The translations under genes were made by a program, and so were the position numbers. This document shows positions 62,321 to 64,000 of a stretch of DNA of 64,000 bases, in pieces (the stretch's first letter is position 1; every line of letters begins with the position of its first letter). The notes below the pieces were generated by a model. It was not told where the DNA came from and ran no database searches. It worked only from the letters and a program-made list of their open reading frames with translations. Source of the DNA: Bacteroidota bacterium (lineage in GTDB: Bacteria > Bacteroidota > Bacteroidia > B-17B0 > Aurantibacillaceae); assembly GCA_030684395.1 (NCBI GenBank), contig JAUXTT010000004.1:124001-188000 (forward strand). Reading direction: 5' to 3'.

Positions 62321-63499
62321 ATGTCAGATATAGCTCACTATTTTACACCCATCAATTTAGTTGAAATCAGTAACGATACTATATATGATGCAACTCAAAT
62401 TGGGGGTTCTATGACCGCATTTACCAACAGCGAAGATTTTCCTGAGCTGGAAGGCATTGACATTGCTATTATTGGGGTTTGCGAGGACAGAAGAAGCGAA
62501 AAAAGTTTAGGGGCTTCAAATGCGCCTGATGAAGTGAGAAAATTCCTTTATCAATTGTATCCCGGAAGTATTGATCCAAAAATGATCGATCTTGGGAATA
62601 TTAATGCCGGCTTTGAAGTAGAAGATACTTATTATGCATTGGCAAATACCATTGAAGTTTTAGTAAAAAAGAATATCATCCCGATCATTATCGGTGGCTC
62701 ACAAGATCTTACTTACGCTCAATTCAGAGGGTACGAAAAACTGGAGCAAACCATTAACATTGCAACTGTAGATGCAGAGTTTGATCTGGGCAATCCCGAA
62801 GAAAAACTAACGAATAAAAGCTACTTAGGAAAAATTATTTTACATCAACCGAACTACCTTTTTAATTACAGTAATATCGGATACCAAACTTATTTAGTGA
62901 GTCCTGCTTCCATTAACATGATGACGAAACTATATTTCGACAGTTATCGTTTAGGGCAGATCCGTGATAATATTCAGGAAGCAGAACCTATTATTCGTCA
63001 TGCCGACATGTTGAGTTTTGATTTCTCCTGCATCAAACATGCCGATGCACCGGCACAAAGTGATGCACAGCCAAATGGGTTTTATGCGGAAGAAGCCTGC
63101 CAAATGATGCGTTATGCGGGGATGAATGACAAACTAACATCCATAGGTATCTACGAATTAAATCCATCTTTTGATGAGAGAGGGAAAACAGCCCGTTTAG
63201 CAGCTCAAATGATCTGGTGTTTTATGGATGGGTTTTACAATAGAAAAAAAGATTATCCTACCCGTACAAGTGCTGACTACACCAGGTTTCATGTTTTTTT
63301 ACAGGAAAATAAATACGAGATCAATTTCTTTAAGAGCAATAAAAGTGACCGTTGGTGGATGGAGGTTCCATACCCAAGTCACGAAAAATTGAAATTTGAG
63401 AGGCACACCTTAGTTCCCTGTTCATATAAAGACTATGAAACAGCTTGTAAAGATGAGATTCCCGACAGATGGTGGCAAACCTATCAGAAATTAAGTTAA
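62321..63499 (+). CDS. Arginase/formimidoylglutamase-fold protein with altered metal ligands
   Basis: 392 aa from the ATG at 62321 (an upstream in-frame codon at 62297 adds a poor segment). The ureohydrolase fold is recognisable: IAIIGVCEDRRSEKSLGASNAPDEVRKFLY, IPIIIGGSQDLTYAQFRGYE, then VDAEFDLG where canonical enzymes have DAHxD, and LSFDFSCIKHADAP where SxDxDxxDP is expected. Two metal ligands are thus changed or missing, so it may have another role. Bacteroidota have many such divergent members. The yggS gene starts 2 bp after its stop. Confidence 0.75.
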   Translation: MSDIAHYFTPINLVEISNDTIYDATQIGGSMTAFTNSEDFPELEGIDIAIIGVCEDRRSEKSLGASNAPDEVRKFLYQLYPGSIDPKMIDLGNINAGFEVEDTYYALANTIEVLVKKNIIPIIIGGSQDLTYAQFRGYEKLEQTINIATVDAEFDLGNPEEKLTNKSYLGKIILHQPNYLFNYSNIGYQTYLVSPASINMMTKLYFDSYRLGQIRDNIQEAEPIIRHADMLSFDFSCIKHADAPAQSDAQPNGFYAEEACQMMRYAGMNDKLTSIGIYELNPSFDERGKTARLAAQMIWCFMDGFYNRKKDYPTRTSADYTRFHVFLQENKYEINFFKSNKSDRWWMEVPYPSHEKLKFERHTLVPCSYKDYETACKDEIPDRWWQTYQKLS

Positions 63500-63500
63500 G

Positions 63501-64000
63501 ATGAGTTCTGTAAAAAAGAATTTAGAAGAAATAAAAGGAAACATTCCTTCACACGTAACGCTGGTTGCAGTGTCTAAAACCTATCCTACCGAAGTGGTGA
63601 TGGAGGCTTACAATGCCGGTCAACGTGTATTTGGAGAGAACAAAGTTCAGGAACTCTGTGAAAAAAGAGATCAGATGCCGGATGATGTTGAATGGCACCT
63701 GATAGGCCATTTACAAACAAACAAAGTAAAGTATATTGCTCCCTTTGTTTCCATGATCCACTCCATCGATAGTTTAAAATTATTGCAAGAGGTAAACAAA
63801 TATGCTCACAGATATGATCGGGTAATCAATTGCCTGCTACAAATTCATATTGCACAGGAAGAAACAAAATTTGGACTATCGTTTGAAGAATGTACAGATC
63901 TTTTAAAATCAGAAGAATTTAAAGCATTAAAAAATATTCGCATCGTTGGCCTGATGTCGATGGCCAGTAATACTGATGACCCTAATCAAATAAGAAAAGA
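63501..64000 (+). CDS. yggS: YggS/PLPBP-family pyridoxal-phosphate homeostasis protein (3' end outside window)
   Basis: The first ~166 codons are visible. They begin MSSVKKNLEEIKGNIP and contain VTLVAVSKTYP with the PLP-binding Lys, QRVFGENKVQEL, EWHLIGHLQTNKVKYI, and the start of IRIVGLMSMAS, which fit the YggS family. It binds PLP without known enzyme activity and buffers vitamin B6. It starts 2 bp after the arginase-like gene, in an ordinary operon spacing. Confidence 0.9.
   Translation, partial: MSSVKKNLEEIKGNIPSHVTLVAVSKTYPTEVVMEAYNAGQRVFGENKVQELCEKRDQMPDDVEWHLIGHLQTNKVKYIAPFVSMIHSIDSLKLLQEVNKYAHRYDRVINCLLQIHIAQEETKFGLSFEECTDLLKSEEFKALKNIRIVGLMSMASNTDDPNQIRK

Noticed and set aside
1-64000. 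tRNA, rRNA, tmRNA or riboswitch genes
   Set aside because: I read the intergenic regions on both strands and recognised none; a covariance-model search would be needed to exclude small RNAs.

Overview
The window comes from a chromosome of a Bacteroidota bacterium. I infer this from the TAnnTTTG-type -7 promoter elements, the type IX secretion (T9SS) parts (a GldN-family protein, two PorP/SprF-family barrels, type A and type B sorting domains), the SprB-like adhesin, the TonB-dependent receptors and the Bacteroidota-style Bat operon. Base composition is AT-rich and coding is dense. I saw no rRNA, tRNA or CRISPR array.

Layout. 1-1.5 kb: the end of an SGNH-like protein and an orphan gldN. 1.7-6.3 kb: the cell-elongation operon mreC-mreD-mrdA(PBP2)-rodA. 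6.4-8.2 kb: an MBOAT O-acyltransferase followed by a 355 bp MITE-like element. 8.2-16.3 kb: a five-gene operon with two TonB receptors, a lone 5'-nucleotidase C-terminal lipoprotein, a YfiR protein and a CHASE8-like hybrid histidine kinase, which looks like an uptake and sensing system. 16.5-19 kb: a NamZ-like muramidase and a divergent LolC/E-like permease. 19.2-24.8 kb: moxR, DUF58 and batABC. 24.9-29.4 kb: an unknown protein, a ZIP transporter and typA with a strong terminator.

29.46-37.6 kb is the most unusual part. It has the organisation of an integron gene-cassette array without an integrase (a CALIN). Six or seven same-strand units, mostly encoding proteins of unknown function, are separated by long imperfect hairpins bounded by AAC...GTT. 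The start of a cassette is the reverse complement of the end of the same cassette (9-15 bases), as expected if cassettes excise as circles and fold into attC sites. A 1.86 kb group II intron with its own reverse transcriptase interrupts the first attC-like site on the opposite strand, at a TGT/TAG junction resembling the published target of group IIC-attC introns. Cargo includes a HEPN-like protein, an HExxH protease, a T9SS-exported beta-helix protein, a DUF1801 protein and one cassette with no convincing ORF.

38-41.6 kb: a SiaB-like (DUF6272) protein with two ATPase-like halves beside the last 33 codons of a lost PP2C/SpoIIE phosphatase, small envelope proteins and dinB. 41.6-55.9 kb: two surface-adhesin operons. 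One has a 2804-residue adhesin with about 24 SprB-type repeats, a TPR/PD40 protein and a PorP/SprF barrel. The other has a type B cargo protein and a PorP/SprF barrel fused to a SPOR-like domain. 56-60 kb: a probably self-regulated XRE-S24 repressor, a KAP P-loop NTPase and an exonuclease/GIY-YIG fusion. 60-64 kb: a type A T9SS protein, idi, an arginase-fold protein with altered metal ligands, and the start of yggS.

All functional calls come from reading motifs in the translated sequence. No database search was run.
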